Below are positions 17,852 to 25,791 of a DNA stretch of 64,000 bases, piece after piece. Source of the DNA: Kitasatospora purpeofusca (GTDB lineage: Bacteria > Actinomycetota > Actinomycetes > Streptomycetales > Streptomycetaceae); assembly GCF_000718025.1 (NCBI RefSeq), contig NZ_JODS01000031.1, positions 124,001 through 188,000 of the forward strand. Reading direction: 5' to 3'. The notes beneath the pieces are model-generated. The model did not search any database. It was given only the letters and a program-made list of their open reading frames with translations, and was not told the origin of the DNA. Position numbers and translations under genes: made by a program. Every line of letters begins with the position of its first letter. Within the stretch, counting starts at the first letter, position 1.

Positions 17852-17880
17852 TTGAGACCACGAGCAGCCCATGGCAGGCT
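17852..17880 (+). promoter_or_regulatory. leaderless promoter of the DinB-like gene
   Basis: -35 TTGAGA (17852-17857), 17-nt spacer, -10 CAGGCT (17875-17880), 8 nt before the ATG. No ribosome binding site precedes the gene. Confidence 0.55.
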
Positions 17881-17888
17881 CATGCCGC

Positions 17889-18473
17889 ATGATCGACGAA
17901 TTCGCGAAGGACAACCTTCACGGGCGACTGCGGCGCGACCGCAAGGCGCTGCTCTGGAAACTCGACGGCCTGTCCGAGTACGACGCCCGCCGACCCCTGG
18001 TGGCGACCGGGACCAACCTCCTCGGTTTGGTCAAACATGTGGCCACCGTCGAGGCCAGGTACTTCGGCGAGGTCTTCGACCGCCCTTCCCCGGAACCGTT
18101 GCCCCGGTGGCAGGACCACAGCGGCAGCGACCTGTGGGCGACCGAGGACGAGACGCTCGATCAGATCATCGGGTTCTACCGGCGCACCTGGGAACACTCG
18201 GACGCGACGATCAACGAGCTGACCCTCGACGCCCCCGGCCACGTGCCGTGGTGGCCCGAGCCCGGTCCCAACACGAACCTGTTCGCAGTCCTGGTCCATG
18301 TCCTCGGCGAGAGCAACCGGCATGCCGGCCACGCCGACATCCTGCGCGAGGGCCTCGACGGCCGGACCGGGGTGCGCCCCGAACACGAGAAGCAGATCGA
18401 CGAGGACGCCCGTGCGGCCCACTGGGCGAAGCTCGAGCAGCTCGCCAGGTCGGCCGCACCGGTGGAGGCTTAG
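17889..18473 (+). CDS. DinB-family (DUF664) protein
   Basis: 194-aa four-helix-bundle DinB-like protein. It starts MIDEFAKDNLHGRLRRDR, a start shared by many streptomycete members, and carries the metal-binding His positions of the fold in GLVKHVATVE and VLGESNRHAGHADILRE. DinB/YfiT proteins include thiol-dependent (mycothiol, bacillithiol) transferases, so a mycothiol-linked function is possible in this actinomycete but unproven. Start at 17889 is favoured by the leaderless promoter. Confidence 0.88.
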   Translation: MIDEFAKDNLHGRLRRDRKALLWKLDGLSEYDARRPLVATGTNLLGLVKHVATVEARYFGEVFDRPSPEPLPRWQDHSGSDLWATEDETLDQIIGFYRRTWEHSDATINELTLDAPGHVPWWPEPGPNTNLFAVLVHVLGESNRHAGHADILREGLDGRTGVRPEHEKQIDEDARAAHWAKLEQLARSAAPVEA

Positions 18474-18589
18474 AAGTTGCCTCATGCCCTGATCACACCC
18501 TGGGCAGTCCGATCAGGTGCCGACGGTCACCACCACCGGACAGCAGGTCCGTCCTGCGTCGCCCGGTCCGGCCTCGTAGGGTGTGCCCT

Positions 18590-18919
18590 GTGAACGAGCG
18601 GTACGAATGGCGGGTGGCGCCAGATCCCGGCCGGGCCGTCCAACCGACCTGCGACCATTTCGACGGCCTGCACGAGGTGCCCGCGAACGCGGCCCCCGGC
18701 TGCGAGGACTGCCTGCGGGAGGGGCGCACCTGGGTGAACCTGCTGGCCTGTCTGAGCTGCGGGCACATCGGCTGCTGCGACAGCTCCCCGGGCCAGCACG
18801 CCTACCACCACGCCCGCGCCCACCACGCCCACCACCTCGCCCGTTCGCTCCGGCCGGGCGAGGACTGGGCCTGGTGCTACACCGACGAGGTCTACCTGCG
18901 CCCCGCGCGCCCGGCGTGA
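18590..18919 (+). CDS. UBP-type zinc finger protein
   Basis: 109-aa protein consisting of one UBP-type (ZnF-UBP) zinc finger. The Zn ligands are visible as CDHFDGL, CEDCLREGRTWVNLLAC, CGHIGCCDSSPGQHA and HHARAHH. GTG start at 18590, with TAGGGT as a -10 hexamer 7 nt upstream and no ribosome binding site, so probably leaderless. In eukaryotes the finger binds ubiquitin C-termini; bacterial partners are unknown. Confidence 0.88.
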   Translation: MNERYEWRVAPDPGRAVQPTCDHFDGLHEVPANAAPGCEDCLREGRTWVNLLACLSCGHIGCCDSSPGQHAYHHARAHHAHHLARSLRPGEDWAWCYTDEVYLRPARPA

Positions 18920-18941
18920 CCGCGGCGGTGGGTCCGGAAGA

Positions 18942-19460
18942 TCAGTCCGAGTCGCCGCGGCGTACGTAGGTGCGGATCCGGTAGCGCACACCGGACGCCG
19001 AGGTCTGCGGTCCGCCGTCCTCGGCCACCGTCCAGGCGGGGCCGACGGCGGGGGCGTAGGTGTCGCCCGGCACCGACAGGTCGACCTCGGTGACCGACAG
19101 GGTCGCGGCCCGGTCGATGACCTGGCGGTAGAGCTGCCCGCCGCCGATCACCCACGTCTCGGCCGCGGTACCCGTCCCGGGTTCCGCGGCCGCGAGCTCC
19201 AGCGCCTCGTCGAGGGATCCGGCACGGTCCGCGCCGTCCGCCGACCACTGCGGATTGCGGGTCACCACGATGTTCCGCCGCCCGGGCAGTGGGCGGAACC
19301 GCGGCGGGAGCGACTCCCAGGTGCGGCGGCCCATCACCACGGGGCGCCCGAGGGTGGTCGCCTTGAAATGCGCGAGGTCCTCGGGCAGGTGCCACGGCAT
19401 CGTGTTGTCCGCGCCGATCACACCGTCCGGCGTCTGGGCCCAGATCAGTCCGATCCTCAT
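18942..19460 (-). CDS. folA: dihydrofolate reductase
   Basis: 172-aa DHFR reducing dihydrofolate to tetrahydrofolate with NADPH. Conserved segments: GLIWAQTPDGVIGADNTMPW (substrate loop), HLPEDLAHFK with the catalytic acid, VVMGRRTWESLP and WVIGGGQLYRQ (NADPH site). It is coupled to the thymidylate synthase gene by a 4-nt ATGA overlap at 19457-19460, which pairs DHF production with its recycling. Confidence 0.95.
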   Translation of the reverse strand: MRIGLIWAQTPDGVIGADNTMPWHLPEDLAHFKATTLGRPVVMGRRTWESLPPRFRPLPGRRNIVVTRNPQWSADGADRAGSLDEALELAAAEPGTGTAAETWVIGGGQLYRQVIDRAATLSVTEVDLSVPGDTYAPAVGPAWTVAEDGGPQTSASGVRYRIRTYVRRGDSD

Positions 19461-20254
19461 ACCGCGACCGGTGCCTTGATGGCGGGGTGGTGCTTGTAGT
19501 CCACCATCTCCACGTCGCCGAACGCGTAGTCGAACAGCGAGTCGGCCTGCCGCAGCCGCAGCTCGGGGAAGTCGAACGGCGTCCGCGAGAGCTGCTCGGT
19601 CACCTGCTCCACGTGGTTGTCGTAGATGTGGCAGTCACCGCCGGTCCAGATGAAGTCCCCGGGCTCCAGGCCCACCTGCTGCGCGACCATGTGGGTGAGC
19701 AGCGCGTAACTGGCGATGTTGAACGGGACCCCGAGGAACAGGTCCGCGCTGCGCTGGTAGAGCTGGCAGGAGAGCCGGCCGTCGGCCACGTAGAACTGGA
19801 ACAGGGCGTGGCACGGGGCGAGCGCCATGGCGTCCAGCTCACCCACGTTCCAGGCCGACACGATCATGCGGCGCGAGTCCGGATCGTTGCGCAGCGTGTC
19901 GAGGACCTGGCTGATCTGGTCGATGTGCCGCCCGTCGGGGGTGGGCCAGCTGCGCCACTGGACGCCGTAGACGGGGCCGAGGTCGCCCTCGTGGTCGGCC
20001 CACTCGTCCCAGATGGTGACGCCGTGCTCACGCAGCCACTTCACATTGGACTCGCCGCGCAGGAACCACAGCAGCTCGTACACCACGGACTTCAGGTGCA
20101 CCTTCTTGGTGGTGACCAGCGGAAACCCCTGCGAGAGGTCGTAGCGCAGCTGGTGTCCGAACACGCTCCGGGTACCGGTGCCCGTCCGGTCGGCCTTGGC
20201 CGTCCCGGCGGTGAGCGTGTGCTTCAACAGGTCTTCGTACTGGGTGTCCACCAC
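19457..20254 (-). CDS. thyA: thymidylate synthase (ThyA type)
   Basis: 265-aa classical thymidylate synthase converting dUMP and methylene-THF to dTMP and DHF. Landmarks: RTGTGTRSVFGHQLRYDL, the Arg pair in DPDSRRMIVSAWN, the catalytic Cys in LAPCHALFQFYV, and SADLFLGVPFNIASYALL. Start GTG near 20254 has no purine-rich ribosome binding site; a TACACT -10-like hexamer about 12 nt upstream suggests a near-leaderless mRNA. Length is full. Actinomycetes often rely on flavin-dependent ThyX, so a ThyA/FolA pair may be a second route. Confidence 0.95.
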   Translation of the reverse strand: MVDTQYEDLLKHTLTAGTAKADRTGTGTRSVFGHQLRYDLSQGFPLVTTKKVHLKSVVYELLWFLRGESNVKWLREHGVTIWDEWADHEGDLGPVYGVQWRSWPTPDGRHIDQISQVLDTLRNDPDSRRMIVSAWNVGELDAMALAPCHALFQFYVADGRLSCQLYQRSADLFLGVPFNIASYALLTHMVAQQVGLEPGDFIWTGGDCHIYDNHVEQVTEQLSRTPFDFPELRLRQADSLFDYAFGDVEMVDYKHHPAIKAPVAV

Positions 20255-20302
20255 GAGGGGAAAGTGTACGTGCCCGCTCGGTCCGCCTTGATCCGCGGCG
20301 GG

Positions 20303-22120
20303 TCAGACGATCGGCCGTGGCGCGTCGCCGCCCGCCACGTCCGGCGGGTCGAGCAGCCAGGTCACCGGTCGGGCGGGGTCCGGGTCGTAACGGCAGGAGG
20401 CGCCGGTGTGGACCGTGTCGCGCAGCAGCCCGGCGAGCGTGCTGTCCCGCGCGGCGACGCGGTCGAGCGCGGACACGACGGCCTTGCGCACGGCGACCCT
20501 GGCGCGTTCGTCGGTGGAGCTGAAGCGGCGCGGCCTGCCGCCGAGACCGGTGGCCGCGCGCAGCTCGTGGAGCAGTGCTTCGCGTTCCAGCCGCAGCCGG
20601 TCGGTCCGGCCCCGGTCGGCCCAGGAAGCGGCGTCGTCCAGTTCGGCGTCGATGTCCCGCAGCCGGGCCCGGTAGGCGGCCAGGGCCTGCCGGTCGGCGA
20701 TCTCCGCGGTCTCGGAGTCGACGACGGCGCCCATGACGGCGGTGCCGGCCCGGCCCGGGGCCGCCGCGGACAGTTCGAGCGCGCTCACCTCGACGCCGGG
20801 CCGGCCGAGCAGCGTGCGCAGGTGGTCCAGGCCCCTCAGACGGGGGAGCAGGAACGCCGAGCCCTCGTCGCCGACGAGCCAGCCGGACTCGTCGGCGGGG
20901 TGCAGATGGACGGTACGGGCCCGGGGCGCCGGTGTCGGAGCGGGTACGGCGAGCCGGTTCAGCCACCAGGTGGCGCCGATCCGCCGGTAGGCGGCCGCTG
21001 CGGCGCGGCGCGCGTCGGCCGCGCCGGGGAGGGCCAGGGCGGTCCCCACGAGGTGGAGGTAGTCGTCGACCACGCCGTGGAAGGTGACCGCGCCGCCGTT
21101 GAGCACGGCCCGGCCGGCGAACGGCGCCAGCAGGCGGGCGCCGTCGTCGGCGAGCTCGTCGCAGCGCAGCGCCGCCGCGACCTCGGTGAGGCAGGCGACG
21201 GTGAGCAGGAAGTCGACGTCACGCGTCACCGTCCCGAAGCCCGTACCGGCGAGCCGGTCGAGCAGCTGCCGCGCCCGCCCCTCCGCACCGGCGGCCAGCC
21301 AGAGCACGGAAGCCTCGGCCGACACGGACGGTACGCCCTCGGCGGCCCCGAACTCCTCGAAGGCCGCTGCCTCCCGGCGCAGCGCCGCGGTGTCCCCCGC
21401 GCGGCGGGCACGGGCGGCGCGGAGGTCGTGGACGACCGCCTCCAGGTCGGGTTCGGCGGCCCGGGCACCGAGCTCGCGGGTCCGGGCGAGGAGCCGGTCG
21501 GCCAGCTCGGTGTCGCCCTGGACGAGGGCGAGCGCGGCACGGCGCGAGGCGGCGAAGAAGGCGTGGCGCGGCCGCCCGGACTCCTCGGCGAGCGTGTCGA
21601 GCGCCCGCAGCTGGCGCTGCACGGCGACGAGGTCCAGGCACTCCCAGGCCGTGGTCAGCTGCCACAGGTGGCCGGTCAGCCGCGCCTCGGGATCCGTGAG
21701 GTGGGCCGTGGTGTCGGCCAGCCGGGCGGAGAGCGCGAGGCGCTCGGCGAAGTCGTCGGGCCCCCAGCGCGCGACCAGCGCGGCGTCCAGCGCCTCGGCG
21801 AGGACCTCGGGGTCGTCGAGGCCGTCCGCCAGGGCCACCGCCTCCTGGGCGAAGGCCGTCGCCCGGCGCGCGTTGCCGCCGTACACCCAGGCCCGGGCCA
21901 GGGCGGCGGCCAGCCGGCAGCGGCTCACCGGGGTGACGGCGGCCGCGTACGCCTCGTGGATCAGCGCCGGGACCCGCCCCGGATGGACGCCGAAGCGCTG
22001 GCCGGACGGCAGGTCGAGCGCGGCCGCGGCCATCAGCTCGGCGTCGCCCGTCTCCCGCGCCCGCTCGTAGGCCGCCGGCAGACCGCTCCGGGCCGCCGCC
22101 GGCGCCGGTTCGGCCTCCAT
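20303..22120 (-). CDS. TPR-like helical protein, function unknown
   Basis: 605-aa soluble protein. Residues ~15-420 are Ala/Leu-rich helical repeats resembling the tetratricopeptide half of AfsR/LAL regulators. A C-terminal conserved block follows: VHLHPADESGWLVGDEGS, then LRGLDHLRTLLGRPGVEV, a charged coiled segment, and RRFSSTDERARVAVRKAVV. From memory, that C-terminal block occurs at the end of several actinobacterial ATPase/TPR proteins. No Walker motif or DNA-binding helix is present. ATG at 22120 is favoured because sequence upstream reads as noncoding. Confidence 0.7.
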   Translation of the reverse strand: MEAEPAPAAARSGLPAAYERARETGDAELMAAAALDLPSGQRFGVHPGRVPALIHEAYAAAVTPVSRCRLAAALARAWVYGGNARRATAFAQEAVALADGLDDPEVLAEALDAALVARWGPDDFAERLALSARLADTTAHLTDPEARLTGHLWQLTTAWECLDLVAVQRQLRALDTLAEESGRPRHAFFAASRRAALALVQGDTELADRLLARTRELGARAAEPDLEAVVHDLRAARARRAGDTAALRREAAAFEEFGAAEGVPSVSAEASVLWLAAGAEGRARQLLDRLAGTGFGTVTRDVDFLLTVACLTEVAAALRCDELADDGARLLAPFAGRAVLNGGAVTFHGVVDDYLHLVGTALALPGAADARRAAAAAYRRIGATWWLNRLAVPAPTPAPRARTVHLHPADESGWLVGDEGSAFLLPRLRGLDHLRTLLGRPGVEVSALELSAAAPGRAGTAVMGAVVDSETAEIADRQALAAYRARLRDIDAELDDAASWADRGRTDRLRLEREALLHELRAATGLGGRPRRFSSTDERARVAVRKAVVSALDRVAARDSTLAGLLRDTVHTGASCRYDPDPARPVTWLLDPPDVAGGDAPRPIV

Positions 22121-22166
22121 ACGCCGATCGTACGGCGGGAGCGTCGGCGGGCGCCGTTCGCGGTGT

Positions 22167-22640
22167 TCAGGCGCGCAGCAGCTCGACGCTCCGGGCGTGC
22201 TCGGCCACCCGGGCGCGGTCCCAGTCGCCGGTGCAGTAGACCGACAGCTCGCGGATCGATCCGTCCCGGACGTCGGCACGGAACAGCTCCCGGCAGTACC
22301 AGGGCTGCCCGTCCTGCTCCCACCGCTCCTCGACCTCCAGGACGAAGCCCGTCGTGGTGGCGTCGAACCGCGACCGCGGGACCCGGCCGGGGGCGGGGTG
22401 CCCGGCGCGCCGCAGGGCGAGCACGTCGTCGACGCCCCGGGCCTGCAGGCGCCAGCGGGGCATCGTGAAGTCGCAGAAGACGTCGGACGCGAACAGGCCG
22501 GCGGGCGGGACGCCGGTCTCCAGGAAGGCGACGAAGTCCTCGGCCAGGTCCCGTGCCCGGGCGGCGGTACCGGCGGTACCGGCGGTACCGGCGGTACCGG
22601 TGATGCCGGTGGTGCCGGCGGTGACGGGTGCCGTGCTCAT
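22167..22640 (-). CDS. SnoaL-like/NTF2-fold protein
   Basis: 157-aa protein with an NTF2/SnoaL-like core from residue ~30 (LAEDFVAFLE, DVFCDFTMPRW, RELFRADVRDGSIRELSVY). The first 28 residues are a Thr/Ala/Gly repeat from four 9-nt units (22563-22598) and are unlikely to be folded. The ATG (22640) overlaps the stop of a 42-codon frame upstream (ATGA). The fold is used by small hydrolases, isomerases and immunity-like proteins; no specific reaction is supported. Confidence 0.78.
   Translation of the reverse strand: MSTAPVTAGTTGITGTAGTAGTAGTAARARDLAEDFVAFLETGVPPAGLFASDVFCDFTMPRWRLQARGVDDVLALRRAGHPAPGRVPRSRFDATTTGFVLEVEERWEQDGQPWYCRELFRADVRDGSIRELSVYCTGDWDRARVAEHARSVELLRA
22563..22598. repeat. 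4 x 9-nt in-frame minisatellite in SnoaL-like gene
   Basis: Four perfect GGCGGTACC units in tandem, encoding the Gly/Thr/Ala run. Confidence 0.9.
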
Positions 22641-22765
22641 CGCGCGCCTCCCTCGGCGGGGAAGGTCTCGAAGGAGACCGTCCAGTCGTCCAGTTCGACG
22701 TACCGGCCCTGGACCACCGGTGCGTCGACGAGCAGCGGAGCCTCGTCCTTGCGGGTGCGCGGCAT
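22637..22765 (-). pseudogene. truncated cupin N-terminus, 42 codons, coupled to SnoaL-like gene
   Basis: Short frame from ATG 22765 with a strong GGAGG 6 nt upstream. Its middle, APVVQGRYVELDDWTVSFET, looks like the N-terminal strand of a cupin family whose members continue into a Cys/His-rich cupin core. Here the frame stops 6 codons later and runs into the SnoaL-like start (ATGA). The likeliest reading is a deletion that removed the cupin body but kept promoter, ribosome binding site and coupling. A genuine small protein is possible. Confidence 0.55.
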
Positions 22766-23342
22766 GATGACCTCCGGTTTCTCGAAGCGGTCACCCCGAA
22801 GGCGTGAGATCCCGCCGTCACAATGTGACCTCACCGACGTGCCCGGCGTGCCGGTGGGCCCGGCACGGCGGGCGGCCCACCGGGCCGACGCCGGGTCGCA
22901 TTCGCGAATTCCGGGACGCCGCGGCCACCCATGGTGCTACCCTGCATACAGGCGATGCTGGAAGCCCACCCCTCGAGGTGCGGGAACCAGGCGCCACTGC
23001 ACAGCCGAGCCCCTTGTCGTGGCCGGCCAGGACACCGGCAGATCGAAGCAGCTCCAACGCTCCGTTCCCGGCACATCCGCAGCAGCTGAGAGCGCTCGCC
23101 CCGGGCATTCTCCGGGCGCACCCGCGCCGACGCGACAGCGACCGCCGACGCCACCTGCACCGACCGTTCCACGGTCGTGCCGAGGCCGATTCGCCCGCCG
23201 TCCCGCGCACCCCGACCGGTTGCCGGCCGAACCGCGATCCCGCTCCGCGCACCTGACCGGCCACCCACGGCCGCCGCGCCACCGCACCCTCCGCACCACA
23301 TTCTTCGCACCACACCCTTACACCGCACAGGAGTACCTGCTC
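22766..23342 (+). promoter_or_regulatory. long C-rich leader of rho (candidate Rho-utilization region)
   Basis: About 580 nt without a gene before the rho start. A TACCCT hexamer at 22938-22943 is a possible -10, which would give a ~390-nt leader. The last ~80 nt are rich in C and poor in G (for example 23276-23333), the composition expected of a rut site. Autogenous attenuation of rho by its leader is established in enteric bacteria; here it is inferred. Confidence 0.5.
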
Positions 23343-24758
23343 GTGACGACCACCACCGAACCGACCACCACCACCACCACGCTGGACGGCCTGCTGAAGG
23401 CCGACCTGCACCAACTCGCCTCCGCCCTGGGCATCCAGGGCGCCGCCCGCCTGCGCAAGAGCGAACTCGTCGAGGTGATCACCTCCACGCGCTCCACCGT
23501 CCCCCCGCCGGCCGAAGTGGCCCGGCCCGCACAGCGGGCGCGCGCCCGCTCCGACGGACCGGCGCAGCCGGACACCGCCGCCGCGACCGACCTCCTCCCC
23601 GTCGCCGGAGTGCTGGACATCCGCGAGGGCAACGCCGTGCTGCGGACCTCCGGTTACCTCCCCGGTCCCACCGACGTGCACCTGCCCGCCGGCCAGGTGC
23701 GAGCGCTCGGCCTGCGGACCGGCGATGTCCTGACCGGCGCGGTCCGCCCCGGCGTCAACCGCTCCGGCGAGGCCCGCTCCGGCGCCACCCGACCCCGCGC
23801 GGGCGCCGCCCGCCCGCAGCTGGCCCGGGTCGACACGGTCAACGGCAACCCCGCCGAGGAGTCCCGGCCCCGCCCGGCGTTCCACGAACTGACCCCGCTG
23901 TACCCGCACCGGCAGCTGCGCCTGGAGACCGAGAGCGACCCGCGGCAGCTGACGGGCCGTGTCATCGACCTGGTGGCGCCGATCGGCAAGGGTCAGCGCG
24001 GCCTGATCGTCGCGCCGCCCAAGGCGGGCAAGACCCTCGTCCTGCAGTCGATCGCGGAGGCGATCGCCCGCAACCACCCCGAGGCGCACCTGATGGTCGT
24101 CCTGGTCGACGAGCGCCCGGAGGAGGTCACCGACATGCGCCGCTCGGTCAAGGGCGAGGTCATCGCCTCCACCTTCGACCGGCCCGCCCGCGAGCACATC
24201 GCGCTGGCCGAACTCGCCATCGAGCGGGCCAAGCGCCTGGTCGAACTCGGCCACGACGTGGTCGTCCTGCTCGACTCCCTCACCCGCCTCGCCCGCGCCC
24301 ACAACGCCACAGCCCCCGCCAACGGGCGGACCCTCAGCGGCGGCCTCGACGCGAGCGTCCTGCAGCACCCGAAGCGGCTCTTCGGCGCGGCGCGCAGCAT
24401 CGAGAACGGCGGCTCGCTGACCATCCTGGCCACCGCCCTCGTCGACACCGGCTCCCGGATGGACGACCTGATCTTCGAAGAGTTCAAGAGCACCGGCAAC
24501 ATGGAGCTCCGCCTCGACCGCCGCCTCGCCGACCGGCGCGTCTTCCCGGCCGTCGACGTCAGGGCCTCCGGCACCCGCCGCGAGGAACTCCTCCTCGGCC
24601 CCGCCCGCACCCCCGCGACCTGGGCGCTGCGCCGGGCCCTGGGCGGCCTCGACACCCAGCAGGCCACGGAACTCCTCCTGGACCGCGTGAAGCGCACCCG
24701 CGGCAACGCCGACCTCCTGCGCCAGGTGGTCACCAACTCCCCGTCCCACCAGGTCTGA
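23343..24758 (+). CDS. rho: transcription termination factor Rho, short paralogue
   Basis: 471-aa hexameric RNA helicase of Rho-dependent termination. GTG at 23343 with CAGGAG 9 nt upstream. N-terminal Rho-N domain LLKADLHQLASALGIQGAAR, then the RNA-binding cold-shock-like domain (GVLDIREGNAVLRTSGYLPG, LRTGDVLTGAVR), Walker A GLIVAPPKAGKT, Walker B VVVLLDSLTRLARA, and arginine-finger region STGNMELRLDRRLADRR. The long basic/acidic insertion between Rho-N and the RNA-binding domain, usual in actinobacterial housekeeping Rho, is only ~55 residues here. This is probably a second Rho. No housekeeping rho neighbours (thrB, prfA) are nearby. Confidence 0.9.
   Translation: MTTTTEPTTTTTTLDGLLKADLHQLASALGIQGAARLRKSELVEVITSTRSTVPPPAEVARPAQRARARSDGPAQPDTAAATDLLPVAGVLDIREGNAVLRTSGYLPGPTDVHLPAGQVRALGLRTGDVLTGAVRPGVNRSGEARSGATRPRAGAARPQLARVDTVNGNPAEESRPRPAFHELTPLYPHRQLRLETESDPRQLTGRVIDLVAPIGKGQRGLIVAPPKAGKTLVLQSIAEAIARNHPEAHLMVVLVDERPEEVTDMRRSVKGEVIASTFDRPAREHIALAELAIERAKRLVELGHDVVVLLDSLTRLARAHNATAPANGRTLSGGLDASVLQHPKRLFGAARSIENGGSLTILATALVDTGSRMDDLIFEEFKSTGNMELRLDRRLADRRVFPAVDVRASGTRREELLLGPARTPATWALRRALGGLDTQQATELLLDRVKRTRGNADLLRQVVTNSPSHQV
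24717..24747. repeat. 31-nt repeat copy 1 (3' end of rho)
   Basis: Matches 25678-25708 at 29 of 31 positions; both encode LRQVVT(N/D)SPS near the stop codons of two otherwise unrelated genes. Confidence 0.85.
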
Positions 24759-24870
24759 TCCGGAGCACGGCCGCTTTCCGCCGCCGCCCGCTCCGGTCCG
24801 CCGAGTCGGGTCCTGGACGGATCTTCGTCACCGTGTCACTGCGCCGCGGCTGTACGGGTACCCTGCCGGA

Positions 24871-25719
24871 ATGCCGTACGAGCTCAACGCCGTCATCGGA
24901 CCTTTCGACCTGCTCAGGAGCCGGACCGCCGGGATCCGGGAAGCAGTGGTCGCCCCGCTCCGGCAGTCCATGGGGCTGGTGCCCGTCACCGAGGAACTCC
25001 TCGCGGAACTGACCGGCCCACCCACGGGCCTGGACGGCACCGGGCCCGAGTGCCGACCCCTCGGGGCGCTGTTCCCGGCCTTCGGACGCATCCCGAGCCG
25101 GACGTCGAGCGGGACCTTGGACGGCTGGGCCCCGGAGAGGTCGATCGCCCACGTGGAGGCCGACTTCCACGGCGGACACGGACACCAGGCCGCGGTCGTG
25201 TACGGTCCCGGGGCGAAGGTGTGGGGGCCGCTCCGCGACGCGGACTTCACCGGTCCACGGGAGGAGTGGCCGATCAATGCCGCGCTCGCGCTGCTCGGTG
25301 TCGTTCCGGACGGTGCGGGCGGTGCGGAGGAAGCGGACCATCAGGACCTGTTCCTGGCGGTGGGGCTCGGCCGGGAACAGGACACGGCCGGTTGGCACTC
25401 GCTCGGCCTGAGCGCACGCTGGGCGGCGAGCTACGAGGAGTGGTACGGGGAGCAGGCGGCAGAGACCGCGAGAACCGCCCGTGCCGCTGCGGAGTTCGAG
25501 AGACGTCGGCGGCTCCCGGACGTCCCGGCAGCGCTGGACGGCAAGGAGATCATGGACCTGCTGGGCCTGCCTCCGGGGCCGCGGATCGGCGCGGCAACGC
25601 GCCACCTGCAGAACCTTCATCTCGAACGCGGCCCGCTGGCAAGGGAGGAGGCCGTGACTCTGCTGCGGGACTGGGCCCTGCGTCAGGTGGTCACCGACTC
25701 CCCGTCCCGTCGCGCCTGA
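24871..25719 (+). CDS. hypothetical protein with CCA-transferase-like C-terminal tail
   Basis: 282-aa protein of unknown function. Residues ~90-130 (HVEADFHGGHGHQAAVVYGP) look like a compact alpha/beta domain seen in small actinobacterial hypotheticals. The C-terminal segment LDGKEIMDLLGLPPGPRIG, then RGPLAREEAVTLLRDWAL, resembles the final helices of tRNA nucleotidyltransferases. The last 10 residues copy the Rho C-terminus through a shared 31-nt repeat. No catalytic motif is evident. It starts 112 nt after rho. Confidence 0.6.
   Translation: MPYELNAVIGPFDLLRSRTAGIREAVVAPLRQSMGLVPVTEELLAELTGPPTGLDGTGPECRPLGALFPAFGRIPSRTSSGTLDGWAPERSIAHVEADFHGGHGHQAAVVYGPGAKVWGPLRDADFTGPREEWPINAALALLGVVPDGAGGAEEADHQDLFLAVGLGREQDTAGWHSLGLSARWAASYEEWYGEQAAETARTARAAAEFERRRRLPDVPAALDGKEIMDLLGLPPGPRIGAATRHLQNLHLERGPLAREEAVTLLRDWALRQVVTDSPSRRA
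25678..25708. repeat. 31-nt repeat copy 2 (3' end of hypothetical gene)
   Basis: Second copy of the rho 3'-terminal sequence, with two mismatches. Confidence 0.85.
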
Positions 25720-25791
25720 AGACCGAGAGCCTTCGCCCGCAGCCGACGAAACCCGGGTGACTCCGACCGGGCCCCGGGCAACACTGACGCC

